From assembly GCF_003610895.1 (NCBI RefSeq), contig NZ_MCAS01000010.1, forward strand, positions 124,001 through 188,000: a stretch of 64,000 nucleotides of DNA. Direction: 5' to 3'. The stretch is from Paraburkholderia fungorum (GTDB lineage: Bacteria; Pseudomonadota; Gammaproteobacteria; Burkholderiales; Burkholderiaceae). Below the pieces are notes generated by a model. That model made no database searches. It saw only the letters and a program-made list of their open reading frames with translations, and was not told where the DNA came from. The position numbers were made by a program, and so were the translations under genes. This document shows positions 1 through 8,015 of this stretch, in pieces; position 1 is the stretch's first letter, and every line of letters starts with the position of its first letter.

Positions 1-1035
1 TCGCTGTGCGCGCATCTGGTCGGTGCGCCCGACGCCCGGCTCTACCCGGTCGCGGCGCCCACCCTCGGCGAAACTGCCGCTGCCGCGATTCCTGACATGG
101 CCGATGTAATCGGCCAGCGCGGCGCGCGCCGCGCACTTGAAGTGGCCGCGGCCGGCGGACACCACGTCTTGCTGGTCGGACCGCCTGGCGCGGGCAAATC
201 GATGCTCGCCGCGCGCCTGCCAGGCCTGCTCCCGCCGATGACCGACGACGAAGCACTCAGTTCGGCCGCATTGCTTTCCGCCAGCCGGGTGGGCTTTACG
301 CCCTCGCAATGGCGGCAGCGGCCGTTTCGCGCGCCGCATCATTCGTCGAGCGCACCGGCGCTGGTCGGCGGGCGCAATCCGCCGCAACCCGGCGAGATCA
401 CCCTGGCGCATCTGGGTGTGCTATTTCTTGACGAGCTGCCGGAATTCGATCGCCACGTGCTGGAAACCCTGCGCGAACCCCTCGAGGCCGGCTGCATCAC
501 AATCTCCCGCGCCGCCTTGCAAGCGGATTTTCCAGCAGCCTGCCAGCTGATCGCCGCAATGAACCCTTGTCCCTGCGGATGGCGCGGTGACCCAAACGGC
601 CGCTGCCGCTGCACGCCGGAGATCGCGGCGCGCTATCTGCGCAAACTGTCCGGGCCGCTACTCGACCGGATCGACATCCAGATCGAGATCCCGGCGCTCA
701 CGCCGGCGGAGCTGTCGGCACGTTCCACCGTCACCGGTGAAACGAGCGCGACGATCGCGCTGCGGGTGAACGCCGCTCGTGAGCGGCAACTGGCCCGGCA
801 AAGCAAAACCAATCGCGAACTGGGTGGCCGGGAAGTGGACGAGGTCTGCCGCCCGGACGCAGCCGGCGAAGCCTTGTTGCGTCAGGCGGGCGAGCGCTTC
901 GGCTGGTCAGCGCGCGCTCACTACCGGGTCCTGAAGGTGGCGCGAACCATCGCCGATCTGGCTGGCGCCGCCATGCCGAGTGCCGAGCAGATCGGCGAAG
1001 CCATTCAGTATCGCCGGGCCTTCGGGTCGTTATAG
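1..1035 (+). CDS. comM: ComM/YifB-family Mg-chelatase-like AAA+ ATPase, 3' part
   Basis: The reading frame is open from the first base, so the start lies outside the window and about 344 codons are visible. It shows a Walker A motif GPPGAGKS (bases 178-201), a Walker B motif LFLDELPEF (about 421-447), a Cys-rich NPCPCGW...CRC segment, and the C-terminal Mg-chelatase-type domain. In the family this ATPase is linked to natural transformation: ComM acts as a hexameric branch-migration helicase that helps integrate incoming DNA. The frame ends with TAG at 1033-1035, followed by a convergent spacer. The family assignment is firm; the competence role is known from other bacteria and is not shown here. 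Confidence 0.93.
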   Translation, partial: SLCAHLVGAPDARLYPVAAPTLGETAAAAIPDMADVIGQRGARRALEVAAAGGHHVLLVGPPGAGKSMLAARLPGLLPPMTDDEALSSAALLSASRVGFTPSQWRQRPFRAPHHSSSAPALVGGRNPPQPGEITLAHLGVLFLDELPEFDRHVLETLREPLEAGCITISRAALQADFPAACQLIAAMNPCPCGWRGDPNGRCRCTPEIAARYLRKLSGPLLDRIDIQIEIPALTPAELSARSTVTGETSATIALRVNAARERQLARQSKTNRELGGREVDEVCRPDAAGEALLRQAGERFGWSARAHYRVLKVARTIADLAGAAMPSAEQIGEAIQYRRAFGSL

Positions 1036-1185
1036 GGCGAAAAATCGGCTGTCAAGACTTGACTTATGCACATGTTCGGGCTTCAGACAAATCTGGAAAC
1101 ATCTGAAAGGCCCGTGCAAGCATGCATCCAAAGGGCATTGATTTGATTGAATTATTTCGGCCGCCCAGAGCTCTCGCATCCTGAC

Positions 1186-1210
1186 CGGATGCCCATGGGA
1201 TGGGCATCCG
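1186..1210. other. Perfect stem-loop in convergent spacer
   Basis: CGGATGCCCAT (1186-1196) pairs perfectly with ATGGGCATCCG (1200-1210) around a 3-base loop. GCATCC at 1176-1181 can instead pair with GGATGC at 1187-1192, so the two hairpins exclude each other. The position between two converging genes suggests RNA 3'-end formation or stability, but no U-run follows on either strand. Confidence 0.55.
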
Positions 1211-1239
1211 CGGCGAAAAAAGCGAAGTTCTCAACAGAG

Positions 1240-1262
1240 TTATCCACAGCACCTGTGGGTAA
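1240..1262. promoter_or_regulatory. Inverted pair of DnaA-box-like sequences
   Basis: TTATCCACA at 1240-1248 is a perfect DnaA-box consensus. TTACCCACA on the other strand (1254-1262) is one base off. Together they form an inverted repeat around a few central bases. A further consensus box TTATGCACA lies at 1064-1072. No dnaA, dnaN, gidA or rpmH gene is nearby, so this is not obviously oriC. DnaA titration or regulation is only a possibility. Confidence 0.4.
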
Positions 1263-1366
1263 TCGGAAAACTTCAACGTAAACCGGGAATTAGCGCGCGA
1301 TGCTACGAAGGAACTTTCACTGTGCACGACGATCTTCTCGCACGCGATCCGGCCGGAACTGCGGTT

Positions 1367-2044
1367 TCAATACAGTTGGAACGAGGAAAAAAACTGGTCG
1401 ATCTGCTCCTGTTGCACCGGCTTGGAAGCGATGATCGCTGCCTGATACACATGCCGGCCACGCGCAACCAGCCGCGCGTAGACGGTACGCGTTTCGTGTT
1501 GCGAACCCGCTTCACCGGTCAGTTTCATTTCCAGGCCCAGCACCTGGCCGCCGGCGGCGAGCGGGATCTGCACCGCGTGCGCGTCCGGCGCGGCGCCGAC
1601 ATTGCGGGCGAGACCGGTACGCAGGAATTCCAGGGCCGCACGCTGTGTCGCTTCGTCGTCGCTCGGCAGCATGACGGTGCCGACTGCGAACACGGCGTCG
1701 CCGGCCTCTGCGGTTTGCATCGCCATCTGCATCGGCTTGCCGCCGATCTGAATCACGCGCTGATCGTTGCCCGGCTTGGCCGGCAGGTCGACCGTATAGC
1801 CGTTGTCGTTGTTCATGATGGTGCGCCAGTCGAAGGTCGGCGAACATGCGCTCAACGCGCCGCTCAATGCCAGCGCGCAAGCCATCGTGCCAAATACGGC
1901 GCGTATGCGCCGCAAGCCGGCAGCGGTGCAGGCCGTGCGGCGATCGACCGCAGCGAAACGCGGCGCACGGCTAACGAAGCTAGTGGGACGGTCAAACGGG
2001 ATGGTCGAGATCCGGGCGAGGAAGCGAAAAGCGGTTCGGAGCAT
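1367..2044 (-). CDS. Putative lipoprotein
   Basis: The protein carries a hydrophobic segment ending in a lipobox, ALALSGALSAC, with the presumed lipidated Cys followed by SPTFDW, so it is probably an outer- or inner-membrane lipoprotein. About 160 residues follow the Cys; I do not recognise their fold. The start is unsure: the longest frame begins at ATG 2044 and would put some 65 residues before the Cys. A TTG at 1915 gives a more normal signal peptide (basic MRRIRAVF, then the hydrophobic core), and ATG 1885 is also possible. No clear ribosome binding site decides among them. It is divergent from the TlpA-like gene. Confidence 0.7.
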   Translation of the reverse strand: MLRTAFRFLARISTIPFDRPTSFVSRAPRFAAVDRRTACTAAGLRRIRAVFGTMACALALSGALSACSPTFDWRTIMNNDNGYTVDLPAKPGNDQRVIQIGGKPMQMAMQTAEAGDAVFAVGTVMLPSDDEATQRAALEFLRTGLARNVGAAPDAHAVQIPLAAGGQVLGLEMKLTGEAGSQHETRTVYARLVARGRHVYQAAIIASKPVQQEQIDQFFSSFQLY

Positions 2045-2128
2045 GGGGACAGAAGGTCGAACTGACAGGAACGTAAAGTCCTATTATCCCCTCCCGGGCA
2101 GCCCGCTGCCGCGCAGGCGGAATGGGGC

Positions 2129-2134
2129 TACAAT
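2129..2134 (+). promoter_or_regulatory. Candidate -10 element upstream of the TlpA-like gene
   Basis: The sequence GGGGCTACAATAG contains TACAAT about 120 bases before the start codon at 2256. The same GCTACAAT string occurs upstream of metH, birA and the LysR gene in this window. No convincing -35 hexamer is visible. Confidence 0.35.
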
Positions 2135-2255
2135 AGCGACGCTTGGCCGCAGCGGATTCAATCGTCCCCAAACCGGTCAAAAAGCGCAGATTCAGAAGCA
2201 GTCCCAAACCAACGCACTGTACCGCGCGCTCCGCGCGACTTTCGAGGTTCCGTTC

Positions 2256-2786
2256 ATGAGCTCCACCCCCTCCACCGCCGCACGGCGCGCGAATCCGCTT
2301 CGCATCGTCATCATCGCCGTCGTGGCCATCGCGCTCGCGATTGCCGGCTATTTTGCGTTCGCCGGCCAGCAGCGCGTGCCTGATGCGACCTTCACGTTGC
2401 TGTCGGGCCAGAAAGTTTCGACCGCCGATCTGAAAGGCAAGGTCTATCTGGTCAACTTCTGGGCGACCAGCTGCGACACCTGCATGAAAGAAATGCCGCA
2501 GATGGTCCAGACCTATAACCGCTTCAAGGGCAAAGGGCTCGAATTCGTCGCCGTTGCGATGAACTACGACGCGCCGATGTACGTGACCAACTACACGCAA
2601 ACCCGTCAGTTGCCGTTCAAGGTTGCCATGGACGACGGCTCGGCCGCCAAGCAGTTCGGCAACGTCCAGCTCACGCCGACCACCTTCCTGGTCGACAAGG
2701 ACGGCAAGATTCTGAAGCGCTACGTCGGCGAACCGCAATTCGCGGAACTCGACCAGTTGCTGGAAAAAGCGTTGAACGCTGCCTGA
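2256..2786 (+). CDS. TlpA/ResA-family membrane-anchored thioredoxin-like protein
   Basis: This 176-residue protein has one N-terminal signal or anchor helix (about residues 14-34, IVIIAVVAIALAIAGYFAF) and then a periplasmic thioredoxin fold with the redox motif WATSCDTC. The cis-Pro region is seen in LTPTTFLVDKDG. TlpA/ResA proteins reduce or deliver electrons to cytochrome c or cuproprotein thiols in the periplasm; the substrate here is unknown. ATG 2256 is chosen because GAGGTT precedes it and the basic, hydrophobic anchor starts right after; upstream in-frame codons encode low-complexity sequence over the divergent promoter region. It converges on dctD. Confidence 0.85.
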   Translation: MSSTPSTAARRANPLRIVIIAVVAIALAIAGYFAFAGQQRVPDATFTLLSGQKVSTADLKGKVYLVNFWATSCDTCMKEMPQMVQTYNRFKGKGLEFVAVAMNYDAPMYVTNYTQTRQLPFKVAMDDGSAAKQFGNVQLTPTTFLVDKDGKILKRYVGEPQFAELDQLLEKALNAA

Positions 2787-2875
2787 TTTTCGCCTCAGTG
2801 TCTCGAAACGCGAAAAGCAACCCATCCTGATTCAAACACGCCGGCGTCGCAGCTCGCCGCCGGCGCTTCAAATCC

Positions 2876-4228
2876 TCAGCGCTCCCCTTCCCCTTTGGCC
2901 GCAAGGCCATATCGCTTGATCTTCTCGTAGAGCGTTGCCTTTCCAAGCTGCAGTTTGTCCGCGGCCAGCGCGACTGCCCCGCCTGCCTGCTCCAGCGCCT
3001 CCGCAATCACCGCCCGCTCGAACTGCTCGACACGCTCCTTCAATGGCTGCGCCGCTACGCCTTCGTCGGCGAACGACATGACCGGATCGTCGGCCACACC
3101 GAGCACGAAGCGGTCGGCGGCATTACGCAGTTCGCGCACATTGCCCGGCCATTCGCGCTGCATCAGACTCGCCCGTTGCCGGTCCGTGAGAATCGGCGCA
3201 GGACGTTGATAGCGCACCGCGGCATCCAGCAAGAAGTGCTCGAACAAGGGCACGATGTCTTCGCGCCGTTCGCCAAGCGGCGGCAGCGCGATCGTGACTA
3301 CGTTCAGCCGGTACAACAAATCGCGACGGAACGAGCCGTCCGCAACGTGCTCGGCCATGTCGCCTTTCGCGGCGGCCACCACACGGCAATTCACGCGAAT
3401 CGGCTGATTCGAGCCGAGCCTTTCCAGCACGCCGTCCTGCAACACACGCAGCAATTTGACCTGCAACGCGAGTGGCATGCTTTCGATTTCGTCGAGGAAC
3501 AGCGTGCCGCCCGACGCATGTTCGAGCTTGCCGATGCGGCGTTTTGCCGCGCCGGTGAATGCGCCGGGTTCGTAGCCGAACATTTCCGACTCGAACATCG
3601 GCTCCGGCAGCGCGCCGCAGTTCACTGCGATAAACGGTTTGTCCCGCCGTGGCGACAGTTCATGCAGACTGCGCGCAATCAACTCCTTGCCTGCACCGGT
3701 GTCGCCGTTGATCAGCACTGATGCGTCGGTCGGCGCGATATTCGCGATCAGCCGCCGCACCTGCTCGATCGCCGGGCTACGGCCGATAATGCGTGGCGCC
3801 ACTGAATTCTGCCCGGCCAGCTCACGGCGCAACGCGAGATTCTCCAGCACCAGTTTGCGGCGCTCCAGTGCGCGTCGCACGGTTTCAATCAGACGCTCGG
3901 ACGCGAACGGCTTCTCGATGAAGTCATACGCGCCGTCACGCATCGCCTGCACGGCCATTGAAATATCGCCATGACCTGTGACCAGAATCACGGGTACGTC
4001 TGGCGCGCGCTCGTGGCACTGCGCGAGCAGTTCGAGACCGCTTGCACCGGGCAAGCGAATATCGCTGACGATCACCCCTGAGAAGTCCGCACTAATCATC
4101 TTCGCAGCGGATTCCGCCGACGCATGGCCGATCACGTCGAAGCCCGCCAGTTGCAAACTCTGCACGCTGGCGCGCCGCACCAGTTCGTCGTCTTCGATAT
4201 ACAGCACCTGCAGGCCGTCGTTCAACAT
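2876..4228 (-). CDS. dctD: C4-dicarboxylate response regulator DctD (NtrC family, sigma-54 dependent)
   Basis: This 450-residue three-domain activator has a receiver domain with phosphoacceptor Asp56 (VIVSDIRLPG), an AAA+ sigma-54-interacting domain with Walker A GDTGAGKE (175-182), the GAFTGA loop (222-227) and Walker B GTLFLDEIE (241-249), and a C-terminal Fis-type HTH (about 405-445). DctD activates dctA from upstream sites when phosphorylated by DctB. It follows dctB on the same strand after 16 bp, so the two are cotranscribed. A sigma-54 promoter is present upstream of the adjacent dctA. Confidence 0.95.
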   Translation of the reverse strand: MLNDGLQVLYIEDDELVRRASVQSLQLAGFDVIGHASAESAAKMISADFSGVIVSDIRLPGASGLELLAQCHERAPDVPVILVTGHGDISMAVQAMRDGAYDFIEKPFASERLIETVRRALERRKLVLENLALRRELAGQNSVAPRIIGRSPAIEQVRRLIANIAPTDASVLINGDTGAGKELIARSLHELSPRRDKPFIAVNCGALPEPMFESEMFGYEPGAFTGAAKRRIGKLEHASGGTLFLDEIESMPLALQVKLLRVLQDGVLERLGSNQPIRVNCRVVAAAKGDMAEHVADGSFRRDLLYRLNVVTIALPPLGERREDIVPLFEHFLLDAAVRYQRPAPILTDRQRASLMQREWPGNVRELRNAADRFVLGVADDPVMSFADEGVAAQPLKERVEQFERAVIAEALEQAGGAVALAADKLQLGKATLYEKIKRYGLAAKGEGER

Positions 4229-4244
4229 GTCGTTCTCGTTTGAT

Positions 4245-6245
4245 TCAGGAACCGGTGGTGAGCGGGTCCGTGGTATGGCTCGTCTGCACGCGCGCGCGGC
4301 GCAGCGTCAACACGAATAATGCGCCGCCGTCCGGGGCATTACCCGCTACTAGCGTGCCGCCGCAATCGCGCGCAATCGACGACGAAATCGCGAGGCCAAG
4401 CCCCAGCCCCTGGCCCATTTCCTTCGTCGTGAAGAACGGTTCGAACAGGCGCGGCAGCACGTCGTCGGGAATACCCGGGCCGTTGTCGCGCACTGCGAAC
4501 GAAACACTCGACTCCGTGGTTTCGATTCCGATCGAAATACGCGGCGGCGTCATCCCTGCCGTTGCGTCGAGTGCATTGCCGAGCAGATTGATCAGGACCT
4601 GTTCGAGCCGCAGATCGTCGCAATGGGCGATCAGTTCGGGATGGTCGTCGGCGAGATTCAGCGGTGTGCGCACGCCGGTATCGGCATCGAGCAACACGAA
4701 CTCGACGTCGACGCCAAGCAGGCGCTTCTGCAGCAGCGCGACAACGTTGCGCAACGCGCGCATGATCGGCGCGCGCGCGCTGCGCGGCCGCGCGCGTCCG
4801 ACGAACAGCTTCAACTGATTGGTGATCTTGCCCATGCGCTCGGTGAGCGCGGCGATCGCTTCGAGATTCTCGCGCGCCGAAGCCTGGTCGCCGCGTTCGA
4901 GCAGCACGCGTGTGTTGTCGGAGAAACCGCGCAACGCCGCGAGCGGCTGATTCAATTCATGCGTGATGCCGGCTGCCATCTGGCCCAATGCGGCAAGCTT
5001 GCTGGCCTGGATCAGTTCATCGTGCGCCGCGCGCAATTCCTGTTCCGCGCGCGTTCGTTCGGCCACTTCCTTCTGCAACTGCTCGTTCGCCTGCGAGAGA
5101 TCCGCGGTGCGCTCTGCCACGCGCTGGTTCAGTTCCGCGTAGGCCTTTTGCAGCAGAGAACGGCTGCGCATCACTTCGCGCACCCGCGCGCGGCGCATTC
5201 TCCAGTAGAACGCGAGCAGGACCAGCGAGACGTATCCGAAGCCGGTAATGATCGTCGTGTTGCGCGCGTCGGCGTCGACCGGATTGACGGGCGACATCGT
5301 AATCAGATGCCAGTCCGGCTCACCCATGCCGCGCCGCGACGCCAGATAGCGCGGCGCATAACGGCCGCCCCCGATGCGCACGATCTGCGCATTGCCTTCG
5401 AGCGTGCGCTCGATCGTCACCGGCAAGGGCGCGATCGGTTGCTGCGCATACTGGCGCGCCTGATAGATCGAATCGGCAACCTGCCCGGACAGCGGCCGGA
5501 TCGTGTGATATTTCCACGCGGGCACCGACGACAGAAAGATCACGCCGTGATCGTCGGTGACGACCAGGGGCTCGGACGCGTCCGCACCCTGAAACCATTC
5601 GAGATCGAGTTTGACCACCGCCACGCCGACGATCTTGCCGTCGCGCCGCACCGGCTGCGAAATGTAGTAGCCCGGCGCCTGCGAAATCGTGCCGATGCCG
5701 AAGAAGCGGCCCACGCCACCCTTCATTGCATCGAGAAAGTACGGCCGGAATTGATAGCCCGCGCCGATAAAGCTGCCCGGCCCGTGCCAGTTGCTCGCCG
5801 CAACACAATAGCCGTCAACTGGAATGATGTAGGTGACCGTGGCGCGCGCGTGGCGGTTGAGGTCTTCAAGGTAGAGATTGGCGCGCTGGACATTGGCTGG
5901 CGTGGGATTGACCAGCACGTCCTGCACGATAGGATGTTCAGCCAGCAGATACGGCAGCGACTCATAGCGCTCGAGTGTGCTTTTCAGCGCATTCGTGGTG
6001 CGATCGACGCGCACCGCGGCGTTGCGCCGCAAGTTGTCGATGCCGCTTTGCCACGCCACGCTATACGTGAGTCCGCACGCCGCCACGAGCCCGGCGACGA
6101 GCGCGAAGAGGATCAGCAGGCGGCGCGTCACGTTGGCAATTCCCGATCGGTGAGGATCGGCTATTGTGGCATAAGGCAGCGCGCCGCCGGCACGCGCTTC
6201 CGCGGCCGGCGGCGCAGGGTCACGGCGCGCGGCCGCCGTTTTCAT
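4245..6245 (-). CDS. dctB: C4-dicarboxylate sensor histidine kinase DctB
   Basis: This 666-residue inner-membrane kinase has TM1 at about 42-62, a large periplasmic double-PAS-like sensor region (about 65-330), TM2 at about 331-348, a coiled-coil linker (355-415), and a HisKA domain with phosphorylated His429 in the H-box GITHELNQP. The HATPase domain shows N-box LINLLGNALDAT and G-box DNGPGIPDD. It senses external C4-dicarboxylates and phosphorylates DctD. It lies 48 bp downstream of the dctA stop on the same strand, so dctA, dctB and dctD are in one orientation and readthrough from the dctA promoter is possible. Confidence 0.94.
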   Translation of the reverse strand: MKTAAARRDPAPPAAEARAGGALPYATIADPHRSGIANVTRRLLILFALVAGLVAACGLTYSVAWQSGIDNLRRNAAVRVDRTTNALKSTLERYESLPYLLAEHPIVQDVLVNPTPANVQRANLYLEDLNRHARATVTYIIPVDGYCVAASNWHGPGSFIGAGYQFRPYFLDAMKGGVGRFFGIGTISQAPGYYISQPVRRDGKIVGVAVVKLDLEWFQGADASEPLVVTDDHGVIFLSSVPAWKYHTIRPLSGQVADSIYQARQYAQQPIAPLPVTIERTLEGNAQIVRIGGGRYAPRYLASRRGMGEPDWHLITMSPVNPVDADARNTTIITGFGYVSLVLLAFYWRMRRARVREVMRSRSLLQKAYAELNQRVAERTADLSQANEQLQKEVAERTRAEQELRAAHDELIQASKLAALGQMAAGITHELNQPLAALRGFSDNTRVLLERGDQASARENLEAIAALTERMGKITNQLKLFVGRARPRSARAPIMRALRNVVALLQKRLLGVDVEFVLLDADTGVRTPLNLADDHPELIAHCDDLRLEQVLINLLGNALDATAGMTPPRISIGIETTESSVSFAVRDNGPGIPDDVLPRLFEPFFTTKEMGQGLGLGLAISSSIARDCGGTLVAGNAPDGGALFVLTLRRARVQTSHTTDPLTTGS

Positions 6246-6293
6246 ACCGGGTTGTCCGCGGCCGTGATCGGGGTGCTGGCGCCGGTACGCGGC

Positions 6294-7574
6294 TTAAACG
6301 CCGGCCGGCTCTTTGACCGCCACATCACCCCGCAAAGCGGCGTTCAGCTTGTTGCGGTCCAGCTCCTTTTCCCATGCCGACACCACCACCGTCGCCACAC
6401 CGTTGCCGACGATGTTCGTCAGCGCGCGGCATTCGCTCATGAAACGGTCGATACCGAGAATCAGCACCATGCCCGACAGCGGAATGGTCGGTACCACCGC
6501 GAGCGTCGCGGCCAGCGTGATGAAGCCTGCGCCCGTCACACCGCTTGCGCCCTTCGACGTCAGCATGGTCACCGCCAGCAGCGTGAGCTGCTGCGCCCAC
6601 GTGAGGTCCGTGTTGGTTGCCTGGGCGATGAACAGCACGGCCATCGTCATGTAGATGTTGGTGCCGTCGAGGTTGAACGAGTAACCGGTGGGCACCACGA
6701 GGCCCACCACCGAGCGCGAGCAGCCGAGCTTCTCGAGCTTCAGCATCAGTTGCGGCAACGCGGCTTCCGACGAGCTCGTGCCGAGCACGATCAGCATCTC
6801 TTCCTTGATGTAGCCAATAAAGCGCAGGATGTTGAAGCCCACCGCACGCGCGATGATGCCGAGCACCACCACCACGAACACGATCGACGTCAGATAGAAC
6901 GTGCCGATCAGCTTGAGCATGGGCAGCAGCGAGCCGATGCCGTATTTGCCGATCGTGAACGCCATCGCGCCGAACGCGCCGATCGGCGCCAGCTTCGTGA
7001 TGATGCGCACGATGCCGAACAGCACATGCGAGAGCCCGTCGATGAAGTTCGTGACGACCTTGCCCTTCTCACCCGCCGTGGCCAGCACCGCGCCGAACAG
7101 CAATGCGATCAGCAGGATCTGCAGGATTTCGCCCTGTGCGAACGCGGACACGAGCGTGTCCGGAATGATGTGCATCAGGAAGTCGACCGTGGTCTGGCCG
7201 TGTGCCTTCGCGGCATACGACGCGACAGCCTTGCCGTCGAGCGTGGCCGGATCGATGTTGAAGCCGACGCCGGGCTTCAGCACGTGTGTCGCGATCAGGC
7301 CGAGCACCAGTGCGAACGTGGAGACGATTTCGAAGTACAGGAGCGCCTTGCCGCCGACACGCCCAACCTTCTTCATGTCCTCCATGCCGGCGATACCCGT
7401 CACCACCGTACAGAAGATGATCGGCCCGATCACCATCTTGATCAGCTTGATGAAGCCGTCGCCGAGGGGCTTCATGTCGATAGCGAAGTCCGCCGAATAA
7501 TGGCCGAGCGCGATGCCGAGAATGATCGCCACGATCACCTGGACGTACAGCACTTTGTGGATAGGTTTCTTCAC
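6294..7574 (-). CDS. dctA: C4-dicarboxylate transport protein DctA
   Basis: This 426-residue DAACS-family symporter imports succinate, fumarate and malate across the inner membrane. It has the family's repeated hydrophobic segments, the serine-rich [13 protein letters not shown] re-entrant loop and [16 protein letters not shown] 7574 is chosen: AGGAAA lies about 7 bases upstream and the protein then begins [12 protein letters not shown] like other DctA proteins. The longer frame to 7625 adds an unrelated N-terminus. The gene is preceded by a sigma-54 promoter and a palindromic upstream element, and is followed by its dedicated two-component system. Confidence 0.95.
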   Translation of the reverse strand: MKKPIHKVLYVQVIVAIILGIALGHYSADFAIDMKPLGDGFIKLIKMVIGPIIFCTVVTGIAGMEDMKKVGRVGGKALLYFEIVSTFALVLGLIATHVLKPGVGFNIDPATLDGKAVASYAAKAHGQTTVDFLMHIIPDTLVSAFAQGEILQILLIALLFGAVLATAGEKGKVVTNFIDGLSHVLFGIVRIITKLAPIGAFGAMAFTIGKYGIGSLLPMLKLIGTFYLTSIVFVVVVLGIIARAVGFNILRFIGYIKEEMLIVLGTSSSEAALPQLMLKLEKLGCSRSVVGLVVPTGYSFNLDGTNIYMTMAVLFIAQATNTDLTWAQQLTLLAVTMLTSKGASGVTGAGFITLAATLAVVPTIPLSGMVLILGIDRFMSECRALTNIVGNGVATVVVSAWEKELDRNKLNAALRGDVAVKEPAGV

Positions 7575-7763
7575 GATGTTTCCTGCGATATGGGTGAGCT
7601 CAAGGCCTGCCACGCTGCGCACCATGCGAACGAATAGTCGTCACGCTCGTGCACGGCATTAGGCCGCGACAAGACGACGAATTCAGAAATACCGGGGAGG
7701 GAAATCAGACATCGTTGTCTCCTTGCTTTAGTTGTCGGACCGTTGCGGCCGCGTGATCTAAAT

Positions 7764-7779
7764 TGCAAGGTCGATGCCA
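7764..7779 (-). promoter_or_regulatory. Sigma-54 (-24/-12) promoter of dctA
   Basis: Read on the minus strand the site is TGGCATC-GACC-TTGCA, matching the sigma-54 consensus TGGCACG-N4-TTGCW with correct GG-to-GC spacing. Transcription would start near 7754, giving a leader of about 180 bases before the GTG at 7574. The neighbouring regulator DctD has the GAFTGA loop needed to activate such a promoter. Confidence 0.8.
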
Positions 7780-7841
7780 GCTTGAGACTCAGCAGATTGC
7801 TTTGATTTTTATAGGTTTTTTGGCTTACCGCGAAGCGAGCC

Positions 7842-7865
7842 GTCCGGGATTCCGGAAATCCGGAC
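7842..7865. promoter_or_regulatory. Palindromic upstream activating sequence, probable DctD site
   Basis: A 24-bp imperfect palindrome (20 of 24 positions symmetric; arms GTCCGG...CCGGAC around TTCCGGAA) lies about 65-100 bp upstream of the sigma-54 promoter. A second related motif, AATCCGGAATT, follows at about 7880-7890. The spacing is typical for enhancer sites of NtrC-family activators. Assignment to DctD is by position only. Confidence 0.5.
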
Positions 7866-8015
7866 GAGCGCTGTCGGGGAATCCGGAATTCGTATGGGCG
7901 GCGCCTCCGGGAAAACCCGGAGAGGCTTTTGGGCTGTGGCTTTCGCCCACTTCAGCGCGAAACCGCGCGGCGTTCAGGCGCGGCTCTCGCTCACCTCAGA
8001 CACGCCGTTCGACTT

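Larger units (their letters stand above)
1036..1366. other. Convergent intergenic region with hairpins and DnaA-box-like sites
   Basis: This 331-bp gap lies between the ends of comM (+) and the lipoprotein gene (-), and I see no credible gene in it. It holds a perfect 11-bp stem-loop (1186-1210), an overlapping alternative hairpin (1176-1192) and three 9-mers resembling DnaA boxes (1064-1072, 1240-1248 and, reversed, 1254-1262). The hairpin lacks a T-run on either strand, so it is not a classical terminator. Confidence 0.6.
7575..8015. other. dctA upstream regulatory region
   Basis: This 441-bp gap lies between the ABC ATPase gene end and the dctA start, both on the minus strand. It holds the sigma-54 promoter, the palindromic upstream elements, and a third perfect inverted repeat CTCCGGG-AAAA-CCCGGAG at 7905-7922. 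I see no credible gene here. Confidence 0.6.

Noticed and set aside
1240-1262. Chromosome origin of replication
   Set aside because: DnaA-like boxes are present, but dnaA, dnaN, gidA, rpmH and an AT-rich unwinding region are absent. Kept only as a DnaA-box cluster.
4623-7637. Very long open frame on the plus strand (over 1000 codons) opposite dctB and dctA
   Set aside because: It is antisense to two genes with unmistakable family motifs. Its translation is Arg/His-rich low-complexity, the usual shadow of high-GC coding sequence.
7905-7922. Rho-independent terminator for the ABC ATPase operon
   Set aside because: The inverted repeat CTCCGGG-AAAA-CCCGGAG is perfect, but no T-run follows on the minus strand, where the operon ends. 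It more likely belongs to the family of TCCGG elements upstream of dctA.
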